64,000 nt of DNA from Sulfuriferula sp047300855. Lineage in GTDB: Bacteria; Pseudomonadota; Gammaproteobacteria; Burkholderiales; Sulfuriferulaceae. The notes beneath the pieces are model-generated. The model saw only the letters and a program-made list of their open reading frames with translations, ran no database searches and had not been told where the DNA came from. Position 1 is the first letter of the stretch; every line of letters begins with the position of its first letter. Location: positions 3,100,001-3,164,000 of the forward strand of contig NZ_CP170197.1 of assembly GCF_047300855.1 (NCBI RefSeq), written 5' to 3'. Of this stretch, positions 9,000 through 17,273 are shown one piece after another. Position numbers and translations under genes: made by a program.

Positions 9000-9476
9000 T
9001 TAAATCGATAAACTTTCGTTACATGGCTGGTTTTGTTTACTAGTTGCAACCGGTTTTAGGCTGCTCAGTTCCTTCAAGTCTTCCAGTGCTGTCAATTCGC
9101 TACGCTCTTTCAGCGTGTCGCCGATAAAAAATACTTTTGCCAGCAGCCCAGTAGGAAAATCGAAATGCAGAAATTTCCTCTCACCTGCGGCCAGCCGAAT
9201 GGTCGTTTCCGCTGGCTTGCCAAACATGCCAGTCGTCCCTTCAATGGAATGACGGCCAGGGGTAAGTTTTTGCTGCAGATAGGAACCGTTGTACAGTTCG
9301 CCTGATTTATACCATCAATGAGAAGCGGCACGGTTTGTCCAGAAGCGAATAGCGCAGACTTCCGGTAGACAATCAGTTCAGCGCTGGCTGGAGAATTGCG
9401 GCCCCGGTGCTGCGCACCCTGCCAGCATCCCGCCAACAATTAACGCAAACGTGAATTGTTCAATTGCCTTAATCAT
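9000..9476 (-). pseudogene. DUF2846-like lipoprotein gene with two compensating frameshifts
   Basis: Three frame pieces join into one lipoprotein of about 158 residues. Frame one gives a signal peptide with the lipobox LAGC (Cys21) and stops at 9381. The next piece lies in another frame (residues such as AELIVYRKSALFASGQ). From about 9315 the first frame resumes with GELYNGSY...TPGRHSIEG and runs to TAA at 9002-9000. One extra base near 9385 and one missing base in the A3 run near 9312 explain both shifts. The reconstructed product resembles DUF2846-type lipoproteins. It leads the minus-strand cluster, 40 bp upstream of the 434-residue gene. Confidence 0.6.
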
Positions 9477-9839
9477 TGGTTTCACCCGTTGATGTTGGTA
9501 AAGGCGATGACGCGGTGAGCGCCAACGAATAATCCCCCCCATTCTGCTGAAAAACTCCAGCTTGCGGGGAGATTCAGGGCACGGAAATTCGAGGTTTTGT
9601 ATTAACATATCCATAATTAGTGCGCTTGGGTAAAGCTCTCAGCCACCGCATTTTATCGTAACGCACGCTTTCTCCCACCCATGCTGGCTCGCCCGTTCAG
9701 CCACCGCATCGCTGAGTCAAGCATCAACTCTGCCAACACCACAATACCCCTACAAAACCCCCGTGAATATTAGCGTTGCCTGATACCTGACGGGCGAGTA
9801 GAATTAGACTATTTCGCTCTAAATTTCGAGTTATCGCCA
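9477..9839. other. Intergenic region upstream of gltB
   Basis: There is no convincing gene in these 363 bp. The left half lies upstream of the broken lipoprotein gene and has a run of seven C near 9533. The right half holds the likely gltB promoter (9776-9804). I see no conserved RNA or repeat. Confidence 0.5.
9776..9804 (+). promoter_or_regulatory. Putative sigma70 promoter of gltBD
   Basis: A -35 TTGCCT (9776-9781) and a -10 TAGAAT (9799-9804) are separated by exactly 17 bp and lie 36 bp before the gltB start codon. Matches to consensus are four of six and five of six. Confidence 0.5.
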
Positions 9840-12800
9840 ATGGACAGACAAAGCTGGCTGGAGGGTACCCTCTACCGCCCCGATTTCGAACAGGACAGTT
9901 GCGGCTTCGGCCTGATGGCTCAGCTGGATGACCAGCCCAGCCACTGGCTGGTGCAGACGGCGATTTCGTCGCTGGCCTGCCTGACGCATCGCGGCGCGGT
10001 GGCGGCGGACGGAAAATCCGGCGACGGCTGCGGCCTGTTGTTCAAAAAACCGGATGCATTCCTGCGCACCGTTGCCGCCGAATGCGGCTTTGATCTGGCC
10101 AGGCACTATGCCGCCGGTCTGGTGTTCCTGAATCAGGATGCGGCGCTTGCTGCCACTGCGCGCGACACCCTTACCCGCGAGTTGCAAGCTCAAGGGTTGA
10201 GCGTGGCGGGCTACCGTCAGCTTCCGGTGGACGTTTCGGTGTGCGGCGAATACGCGCTGGCGACGCTGCCGCATTTCGAGCAGGTGTTCGTCAACTGCCC
10301 GGATTCGCTGGATGCGGAAAGCTTCGAGCGCAAACTTTATATCGCACGGCGCCTTACCGAAAAAGCACTGGCTGGCGACAAGGCATTTTATATCCCCACC
10401 TTGTCCGGCAAGGTAATTCTGTACAAGGGCCTGGTGATGCCCGCCGCGCTGCCGGTGTTCTACCCTGACCTCAGCGACGAGCGTTTTGCCTCTTCATTGG
10501 CGGTGTACCACCAGCGCTTCTCCACCAATACCTGGCCGGAATGGCGTCTGGCGCAGCCGTTCCGCTACCTCGCCCACAACGGCGAAATCAATACCGTGCA
10601 GGGCAACCGCAACTGGTCGCTGGCGCGCGAGCGCAAGTTCGCCACGCCGCTGATCCCGAACATGGATGACGTGCGCCCCATCGTCGCCAAAAACGGCTCC
10701 GATTCGTACAGCATGGACAACATGCTGGAAGGCCTGGTGATGGGTGGGGCGGGACTGTTCCGCTCGCTGCGCATGCTGATTCCGCCGGCCTGGCAGAACG
10801 TGCCGTCGATGGACGCCGACCTGCGCGCCTTTTACGAATACAACTCCATGCACATGGAACCGTGGGACGGCCCCGCCGGCGTGGTGCTGACCGACGGCCG
10901 CTACGGCGCCTGCCTGCTGGACCGCAACGGCCTGCGTCCGGCGCGTTATGTGGTTACCAAGGATCGCCATTTCACTATCGCCTCGGAAATCGGGGTGTGG
11001 AACTACCCGCCGGAAAACGTGGTGCAGAAAGGTCGCATCAAGCCCGGCCAGATGATCGCTGTCGACCTGGAAAACGGCCGCATCCTGCTGCCCGAGGATA
11101 TCGAGACCGAACTGAAGTCTGCCCATCCGTACCGCGAGTGGCTGAAAAACGCCCAGCGCCTGGAGCTGGGCATGGAGCAGGATGCGAATTGTCCGGCCAT
11201 GGACGCCCCCAGCCTGTCGGTGTACCAGAAGCTGTTCAACGTCAGTTTCGAGGAACGCGACCAGATTCTGCGCGTGCTGGCCGAAGACGGGCAGGAAGCG
11301 GTCGGCTCGATGGGCGACGACACGCCGATGGCGGTGCTGTCGCAGAAAGTGCGTTCGCCGTTCGACTACTTGCGCCAGCAGTTCGCCCAGGTCACCAACC
11401 CGCCGATCGACCCGATCCGCGAAGCGATCGTGATGTCGCTCAATACCTGTTTTGGTCCCGAGCGCAACCTGTTCGAGGAGACGCCCCAGCATGCGCACCG
11501 GCTGGAAGTGGCGTCGCCGGTGCTGTCGCATGACGCCTTCACCTACCTCACCACACTCGCCGATCCGGAATACCGTTCCTTCACGCTGGAGCTGGGCTAC
11601 GATCCGGCCCAGACCAGCCTCAAGGCCGCGCTGGAAAAGCTCACCGCCGATGCCATTGCAGCAGTACAGGCTGGCAATGTGATCCTGGTATTGTCCGACC
11701 GCAAGATTGGCAAAACCCTGCTGCCGATCCACTCACTGTTTGCCGTGGGCGCTGTGCACCATGCCCTGATCAGCGCGGGATTGCGTTGCGATTGCAATAT
11801 CGTCGCGGAAACCGGCGCCGCGCGCGACCCGCACCAAGTCGCCTGCCTGATCGGCTATGGCGCGACGGCCGTGTATCCGTATCTGGCTTACCAGGCGATT
11901 CTGGAAATGGTGAAAAGCGGCGAAATCGCGCTGCCGCCTGCCAAGGCGCTGGCCAACTACCGCAAGGGTACCGACAAGGGCCTGCTCAAGGTGCTGTCCA
12001 AAATGGGCATTTCCACCGTGGCGAGCTATCGCGGTGCACAGTTGTTCGAGGGTGTCGGCATCCATGAGGAAGTGGTCGAGCTGTGCCTGAAAGACACGGT
12101 GTCGCGCATTTCCGGTGCCAACTTCGAGGACTTCGAGGAAGACCAGAAAAAGCTCGCCCGCCTCGCCTTCAACCCGATGCGCCCGATCGGCCCGGGCGGC
12201 CTGCTCAAGTTCATTTTCGGCGAGGAGTTCCACGCCTACAACCCGGACGTGGTGATGCAGCTGCAAAATGCCGTGAAGTCCGGCGATTACGCAAAGTACA
12301 AGGAGTATGCGGCGCTGGTAAACGGCCGTCAGGTCGCCATGCTGCGCGACCTGATGGGGTTGCGCGAAGACATACAGCCCATCCCGCTGGATGAAGTCGA
12401 GTCGGTGGAGAAAATCCTCAAGCGTTTCGACTCGGCCGGCATGTCGCTCGGCGCGCTCTCCCCCGAGGCGCACGAAGCGCTGGCGCAGGGCATGAACCGC
12501 ATCGGCGGGCGTTCCAACTCCGGCGAAGGCGGCGAAGACCCGGTCCGCTACGGCACGCTGAAGATGTCCAAGATCAAGCAGGTAGCGTCCGGCCGTTTCG
12601 GCGTAACCCCGCATTATCTGGTCAACGCAGAGGTATTGCAGATCAAGATCGCGCAGGGTGCCAAGCCCGGCGAAGGCGGCCAGCTGCCGGGCCATAAAGT
12701 ATCGGAAATGATCGCCAAACTGCGCTGCGCCAAACCCGGCATTTCGCTGATTTCACCGCCGCCGCACCATGACATTTACTCCATCGAAGATCTGGCCCAA

Positions 12801-14285
12801 CTGATTTTCGACCTGAAACAGGTCAACCCGCAGGCGCTGGTGTCGGTGAAGCTGGTGGCCGAACCCGGGGTCGGCACCGTGGCCGCCGGCGTGGCCAAGG
12901 CTTACGCCGACCTGATTACCATATCCGGCTACGACGGCGGCACCGGCGCCTCGCCGCTGACCAGCGTGAAATACGCCGGTACGCCGTGGGAACTCGGGCT
13001 GACCGAAGCGCAACAGGTGTTGCGTGCCAACGGCCTGCGCGGGCGCGTGCGGGTGCAGACCGACGGCGGCCTGAAAACCGGCTACGACGTGGTGAAAGCC
13101 GCCATTCTCGGCGCCGAGTCGTTTGGCTTCGGCACTGCGCCGATGATCGCGCTGGGCTGCAAATACCTGCGCATTTGCCATCTCAATAACTGCGCCACCG
13201 GTGTCGCCACCCAGGACGAGCGCCTGCGCAAACAACACTTTGTCGGTCTGCCTGAGATGGTGGTTAATTTCTTCACCTTTGTCGCGCAGGAAACACGCGA
13301 GTGGATGGCCAGGCTGGGCGTACGCACTATCGAAGAGCTGATCGGCCGCAACGATCTGCTCAAGCTCTCGCAAGGCGACACGGCGCGTCAGGGCAGGCTC
13401 AATCTGCAAACCCTGCTCAGCCAGGGCAGCATCCCCGACAGCGAGCCGCGTTTCTGTGTGGAGCCTTCCAACCCGTCGTTCGACAAGGGCGAGCTGGCCG
13501 AACAAATGGTGATTGATGCTACCGAATGCATCCTGACCCAGATTCCGACCACGCTGGAATACACGGTACGCAACGTCAACCGCTCCATCGGCGCGCGCCT
13601 GTCCGGCGAAATCGCGCGGGCCCACGGCGCGGCCGGATTGCCCGCAGGTTGTCTGACGCTCAAGCTCAAAGGCTCGGCCGGGCAGAGTTTCGGCGTATGG
13701 AACCACAAAGGATTGCAGCTGCTGCTGGAAGGCGACGCCAACGACTATGTGGGCAAGGGCATGGCCGGCGGATGCATTGCCATCCAGCCGCCGCAAGGCT
13801 CCGGTTTCGTCGCGCATGATGCGGTCATCATCGGCAATACCTGCCTGTACGGCGCCACTGGCGGCGAACTGTACGCTGCCGGCATGGCCGGCGAGCGTTT
13901 CGCGGTCCGCAATTCCGGCGCCAGCGCCGTCGTGGAAGGCGCGGGCGATCACTGCTGCGAATACATGACCGGCGGCTGCGTGCTGGTGCTGGGCGATACC
14001 GGCCTCAACTTCGGCGCAGGCATGACCGGCGGTTTCGCCATGGTCTACGATGCCAGCGACGCGTTCATGCATCGCTACAACAACGAGTTGATCGACATCC
14101 ACCGCATCAATACCGAGACGACCGTGGAGTACCGCCATTTCCTCAGGCAGCGCATCGAGACTCACGTACTGCATACGGATAGTGCGCGCGGCCGCTGGAT
14201 GCTGGAAAACTTCGCCGAAGTGGTGGCGCGTTTCTGGCTGGTGAAGCCGAAAGCGGTCACGCTGGATTCTCTGCTGAAAGATTAA
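9840..14285 (+). CDS. gltB: Glutamate synthase (NADPH) large subunit
   Basis: This 1481-residue enzyme transfers the amide nitrogen of glutamine to 2-oxoglutarate, giving two glutamates, with electrons delivered by GltD. The class II amidotransferase nucleophile is Cys21 (DSCGFGL), so a short propeptide should be removed. The middle carries the FMN-binding synthase domain with GGRSNSGEGGEDP near residue 890 and GYDGGTGASPLTS near residue 1030. The 3Fe-4S ligands are in GCKYLRICHLNNCATGVATQ near residue 1105. The C-terminal beta-helix shows repeated GG-turn segments. The length is normal. gltD follows after 30 bp. Confidence 0.97.
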   Translation: MDRQSWLEGTLYRPDFEQDSCGFGLMAQLDDQPSHWLVQTAISSLACLTHRGAVAADGKSGDGCGLLFKKPDAFLRTVAAECGFDLARHYAAGLVFLNQDAALAATARDTLTRELQAQGLSVAGYRQLPVDVSVCGEYALATLPHFEQVFVNCPDSLDAESFERKLYIARRLTEKALAGDKAFYIPTLSGKVILYKGLVMPAALPVFYPDLSDERFASSLAVYHQRFSTNTWPEWRLAQPFRYLAHNGEINTVQGNRNWSLARERKFATPLIPNMDDVRPIVAKNGSDSYSMDNMLEGLVMGGAGLFRSLRMLIPPAWQNVPSMDADLRAFYEYNSMHMEPWDGPAGVVLTDGRYGACLLDRNGLRPARYVVTKDRHFTIASEIGVWNYPPENVVQKGRIKPGQMIAVDLENGRILLPEDIETELKSAHPYREWLKNAQRLELGMEQDANCPAMDAPSLSVYQKLFNVSFEERDQILRVLAEDGQEAVGSMGDDTPMAVLSQKVRSPFDYLRQQFAQVTNPPIDPIREAIVMSLNTCFGPERNLFEETPQHAHRLEVASPVLSHDAFTYLTTLADPEYRSFTLELGYDPAQTSLKAALEKLTADAIAAVQAGNVILVLSDRKIGKTLLPIHSLFAVGAVHHALISAGLRCDCNIVAETGAARDPHQVACLIGYGATAVYPYLAYQAILEMVKSGEIALPPAKALANYRKGTDKGLLKVLSKMGISTVASYRGAQLFEGVGIHEEVVELCLKDTVSRISGANFEDFEEDQKKLARLAFNPMRPIGPGGLLKFIFGEEFHAYNPDVVMQLQNAVKSGDYAKYKEYAALVNGRQVAMLRDLMGLREDIQPIPLDEVESVEKILKRFDSAGMSLGALSPEAHEALAQGMNRIGGRSNSGEGGEDPVRYGTLKMSKIKQVASGRFGVTPHYLVNAEVLQIKIAQGAKPGEGGQLPGHKVSEMIAKLRCAKPGISLISPPPHHDIYSIEDLAQLIFDLKQVNPQALVSVKLVAEPGVGTVAAGVAKAYADLITISGYDGGTGASPLTSVKYAGTPWELGLTEAQQVLRANGLRGRVRVQTDGGLKTGYDVVKAAILGAESFGFGTAPMIALGCKYLRICHLNNCATGVATQDERLRKQHFVGLPEMVVNFFTFVAQETREWMARLGVRTIEELIGRNDLLKLSQGDTARQGRLNLQTLLSQGSIPDSEPRFCVEPSNPSFDKGELAEQMVIDATECILTQIPTTLEYTVRNVNRSIGARLSGEIARAHGAAGLPAGCLTLKLKGSAGQSFGVWNHKGLQLLLEGDANDYVGKGMAGGCIAIQPPQGSGFVAHDAVIIGNTCLYGATGGELYAAGMAGERFAVRNSGASAVVEGAGDHCCEYMTGGCVLVLGDTGLNFGAGMTGGFAMVYDASDAFMHRYNNELIDIHRINTETTVEYRHFLRQRIETHVLHTDSARGRWMLENFAEVVARFWLVKPKAVTLDSLLKD

Positions 14286-14315
14286 AACGGCCCTGCGCCC
14301 ACACTGGAATAGCCC

Positions 14316-15746
14316 ATGTCTGACGTTTTTCAATTCATGAACATCCCGCGCCAGGACGGCGCCAAGACCCCCGCGGAAGTGCGCCGCGTGGAGTTCAAGG
14401 AAATCTATGCACCGATGAATCCCACCCAGGCTGGCGAGCAGGCCGGGCGCTGCCTGGAATGCGGCAACCCGTATTGCGAGTGGAAATGCCCGGTGCACAA
14501 CTACATTCCCAACTGGCTCAAGCTGATCAACGAAGGCAAGCTGTTCGAGGCAGCGGAACTGTCACACCAGACCAACTCGCTGCCCGAAGTATGCGGCCGC
14601 GTGTGCCCGCAGGACCGGCTCTGCGAAGGCGCCTGCACGCTCAACAGCGACGGCTTCGGCGAGGCGGTGGGCGGCTTCGGCGCGGTGACCATCGGCCAGA
14701 TCGAGAAATACATCTCCGAAGAAGCCTTCAAGGCCGGCTGGCGTCCCGACATGAGCCATGTCGTGAAGACCAGCAAACGCGTCGCAGTGATCGGCGCCGG
14801 CCCGGCGGGACTGGGCTGCGCCGATATCCTGGCACGCAATGGCGTCACTCCGGTGGTGTTCGACCGTTACGATGAAATCGGCGGCTTGCTGACCTTCGGC
14901 ATCCCCGAATTCAAAATGGAAAAATGGGTCATGACGCGGCGCCGCGAAGTGCTCGAAGGCATGGGCGTGGAATTCCGCCTGGGCATGGAAGTCGGCAAAG
15001 ACATCAGCATGCAGCAGTTGATGGACGAATACGATGCCGTGTTCATGGGCATGGGTACCTACACTTACATGAAGGGCGGCTTCCCCGGCGAAGACCTGCC
15101 CGGCGTGCTGGAGGCATTGCCGTTCCTGATCTCCAACGTGAACCATCGCCTCGGCTACGAAAAGCCCGGTGATGATTACCACTCCATGGCCGGTCAGCGC
15201 GTGGTCGTGCTGGGCGGCGGCGATACGGCGATGGACTGCAACCGTACCAGCATCCGTCAGGGCGCGGCCTCCGTTACCTGCGCTTACCGCCGCGACGAAA
15301 AAAACATGCCCGGTTCCAAGCGTGAAGTCGTCAACGCCAAGGAAGAAGGCGTGCAATTCCTGTGGAACCGCCAGCCGGTGGAAATCGTCGGCGACGGCAG
15401 GGTGGAAGGCGTGAAGCTGGTCACCACCGAGCTGGGACCGCCCGACGCGCGCGGTCGGCGCACACCGGTCGTGGTACCGGGCTCGGAAGAAATCATCCCT
15501 GCCGACCGCGTCATTATCGCCTTCGGCTTCCGTCCCAATCCGCAGCCGTGGTTCACCGATTTCGGCATCACCACCGACCAGGGCGGCCGCGTGGTAGCCA
15601 AGGGCAGCCAGCACAAGTTCCAGACCGCCAACCCGAAAATATTTGCCGGCGGCGACATGGTGCGCGGCTCCGACTTGGTGGTCACTGCAGTATTCGAGGG
15701 TCGCGAAGCGGCGGAAGGCATACTTGGCTATCTGGGTGTATGGTAG
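14316..15746 (+). CDS. gltD: Glutamate synthase small subunit
   Basis: This 476-residue protein takes electrons from NADPH and passes them to GltB. Cysteine motifs for 4Fe-4S clusters lie near residues 46-60 (CLECGNPYCEWKCP) and 93-108 (CGRVCPQDRLCEGAC). The FAD motif is VIGAGPAGLGCA near residue 157 and the NADPH-site motif is VLGGGDTAMDCNRT near residue 299. Length and order after gltB are classical. The pair is the main ammonia-assimilation route with glutamine synthetase. Confidence 0.97.
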   Translation: MSDVFQFMNIPRQDGAKTPAEVRRVEFKEIYAPMNPTQAGEQAGRCLECGNPYCEWKCPVHNYIPNWLKLINEGKLFEAAELSHQTNSLPEVCGRVCPQDRLCEGACTLNSDGFGEAVGGFGAVTIGQIEKYISEEAFKAGWRPDMSHVVKTSKRVAVIGAGPAGLGCADILARNGVTPVVFDRYDEIGGLLTFGIPEFKMEKWVMTRRREVLEGMGVEFRLGMEVGKDISMQQLMDEYDAVFMGMGTYTYMKGGFPGEDLPGVLEALPFLISNVNHRLGYEKPGDDYHSMAGQRVVVLGGGDTAMDCNRTSIRQGAASVTCAYRRDEKNMPGSKREVVNAKEEGVQFLWNRQPVEIVGDGRVEGVKLVTTELGPPDARGRRTPVVVPGSEEIIPADRVIIAFGFRPNPQPWFTDFGITTDQGGRVVAKGSQHKFQTANPKIFAGGDMVRGSDLVVTAVFEGREAAEGILGYLGVW

Positions 15747-15771
15747 GCCTGCTTAAAACCTAAATTCGTTT

Positions 15772-15855
15772 GCCACGGAGGGCACAGAGAACACAGAGAA
15801 ACGAAACGAGGATTTCCTGGCTTTCTCTGAGCCCTCTGTGATCTCTGTGGCTAAC
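15772..15855. repeat. Inverted-repeat intergenic element with CACAGAG arms, copy 2
   Basis: The left arm (15772-15798) reads GCCACGGAGGGCACAGAG plus a further CACAGAG unit, and the right arm (15834-15851) is identical to the right arm of the copy at 1204-1221, including the following TAAC. The spacer is about 35 bp and shorter than in copy 1. The element ends about 20 bp upstream of hemE, so it probably lies in its leader. Confidence 0.7.
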
Positions 15856-15876
15856 AACTCTTAAAGAAAAGCATCC

Positions 15877-16944
15877 ATGCCCAAGCTGAAAAACGACACC
15901 TTCCTGCGCGCCCTGCTACGTGAACCCGTGGACTACACCCCGGTATGGCTGATGCGCCAGGCCGGGCGCTACCTGCCGGAATACAACCAGACCCGCGCCC
16001 GTGCCGGAGATTTTCTGTCGCTGTGCAAGAATCCGGACCTCGCCACCGAAGTCACGCTGCAACCGCTGGCGCGCTTTCCACTGGATGCGGCAATCCTGTT
16101 TTCCGACATCCTCACCATTCCCGACGCAATGGGGTTGGGCTTGTATTTTGCTGAAGGCGAAGGTCCCAAATTCGAGCGTCCGCTGCGCGAGGAATGGGAA
16201 ATCCGCGCGCTCACCGCGCCCGATCCGGTCGAACACCTGGGCTACGTGATCGACGCGGTCAGCCAGATCCGCCACGCGCTGGACAACAGCGTGCCGTTGA
16301 TTGGTTTTTCCGGCAGCCCGTTCACGCTGGCGTGTTACATGATCGAAGGCCAGGGCGGCACCGACTTCGCCACCGTAAAGAAAATGCTGTATCAGCGGCC
16401 CGATCTGCTGCACCACATCCTCGCCACCAATGCGCGCGCCGTCACCGATTATTTGAATGCCCAGATCGAGGCCGGCGCACAAGCCGTGATGATTTTCGAT
16501 ACCTGGGGCGGCGCACTGTCGCATGCGGCATATCGCGAATTTTCACTGCGCTACATGACCGAGATCGTGTCCGGTTTGACGCGCGAGCATGAGGGCGCGA
16601 AAGTACCCGTCATCCTGTTCACCAAAGGCGGCGGGAACTGGCTGGAAGCCATGACCGCCACCGGTTGCGATGCGCTGGGGCTGGACTGGACTGTGGATAT
16701 TGGCAGCGCACGGACGCGGGTGGGCGACAAGGTCGCATTGCAAGGCAACCTCGACCCGGCCATCCTGCTCTGCGAACCGGATATCGTACGCAGCGAAGTG
16801 GGCAAGGTATTAGCCAGTTATGGTCACGGCAACGGGCATGTATTCAATCTGGGCCATGGCATTTCCCAGTTCACCCCCCCGGAAAATGCAGCGGCTCTGG
16901 TGCAGGCCGTGCACGAACTCAGCCGCTCATACCATATTGGCTAA
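15877..16944 (+). CDS. hemE: Uroporphyrinogen decarboxylase
   Basis: This 355-residue cytosolic enzyme decarboxylates the four acetate side chains of uroporphyrinogen III to coproporphyrinogen III in heme synthesis. The first family signature, PVWLMRQAGRYLPEY, is at residues 19-33, and the second region GFSGSPFTLACYMIEG is near residue 145. The length equals the family norm. priA lies downstream on the same strand after an AT-rich gap, an order common in betaproteobacteria. Confidence 0.97.
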   Translation: MPKLKNDTFLRALLREPVDYTPVWLMRQAGRYLPEYNQTRARAGDFLSLCKNPDLATEVTLQPLARFPLDAAILFSDILTIPDAMGLGLYFAEGEGPKFERPLREEWEIRALTAPDPVEHLGYVIDAVSQIRHALDNSVPLIGFSGSPFTLACYMIEGQGGTDFATVKKMLYQRPDLLHHILATNARAVTDYLNAQIEAGAQAVMIFDTWGGALSHAAYREFSLRYMTEIVSGLTREHEGAKVPVILFTKGGGNWLEAMTATGCDALGLDWTVDIGSARTRVGDKVALQGNLDPAILLCEPDIVRSEVGKVLASYGHGNGHVFNLGHGISQFTPPENAAALVQAVHELSRSYHIG

Positions 16945-17273
16945 GGCCTTGATAAAAGGCATCATGCAAGTGCGGACATTCGCAAAAACACAATATCAAA
17001 GAACACTTATGCACAATAATTGAGCGTTTACGCTTATTTCCAGCCGCACTGGCTTGACTTACGACAAAAACACATATTGTGTTGATTTTTAAATCATATT
17101 TATATTGCCGTTTTTTTACACTCGACCTGAAAATCCTTTTGCGTCATCGCCTTTGCGGGCTTAATAGAACTTTCCCCACAAAGTTATCCACAGATTGCGT
17201 GGATAACTTGTTTTAATCAGTCATGAGAACACTTTAGCGGCTAATTGCAGAATTCACCCGAGCAAACCGCACT
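16945..17273. other. AT-rich hemE-priA gap with DnaA-box-like sites
   Basis: No gene is visible. TTATGCACA at 17007-17015 and TTATCCACA at 17184-17192 both match the DnaA box consensus TTATNCACA exactly. An inverted near-match, CGTGGATAA, lies at 17198-17206. Between them are a perfect palindrome AACACA-TAT-TGTGTT (17069-17083), GATTTTTAAATC (17084-17095) and a run of A/T-rich sequence to about 17118. This could be an origin-like DnaA-binding site, a DnaA-regulated promoter of priA, or coincidence. Confidence 0.45.

Noticed and set aside
12753..14498. A 581-codon open frame on the minus strand inside gltB
   Set aside because: Antisense shadow of a well-conserved glutamate synthase domain; no recognisable motif.
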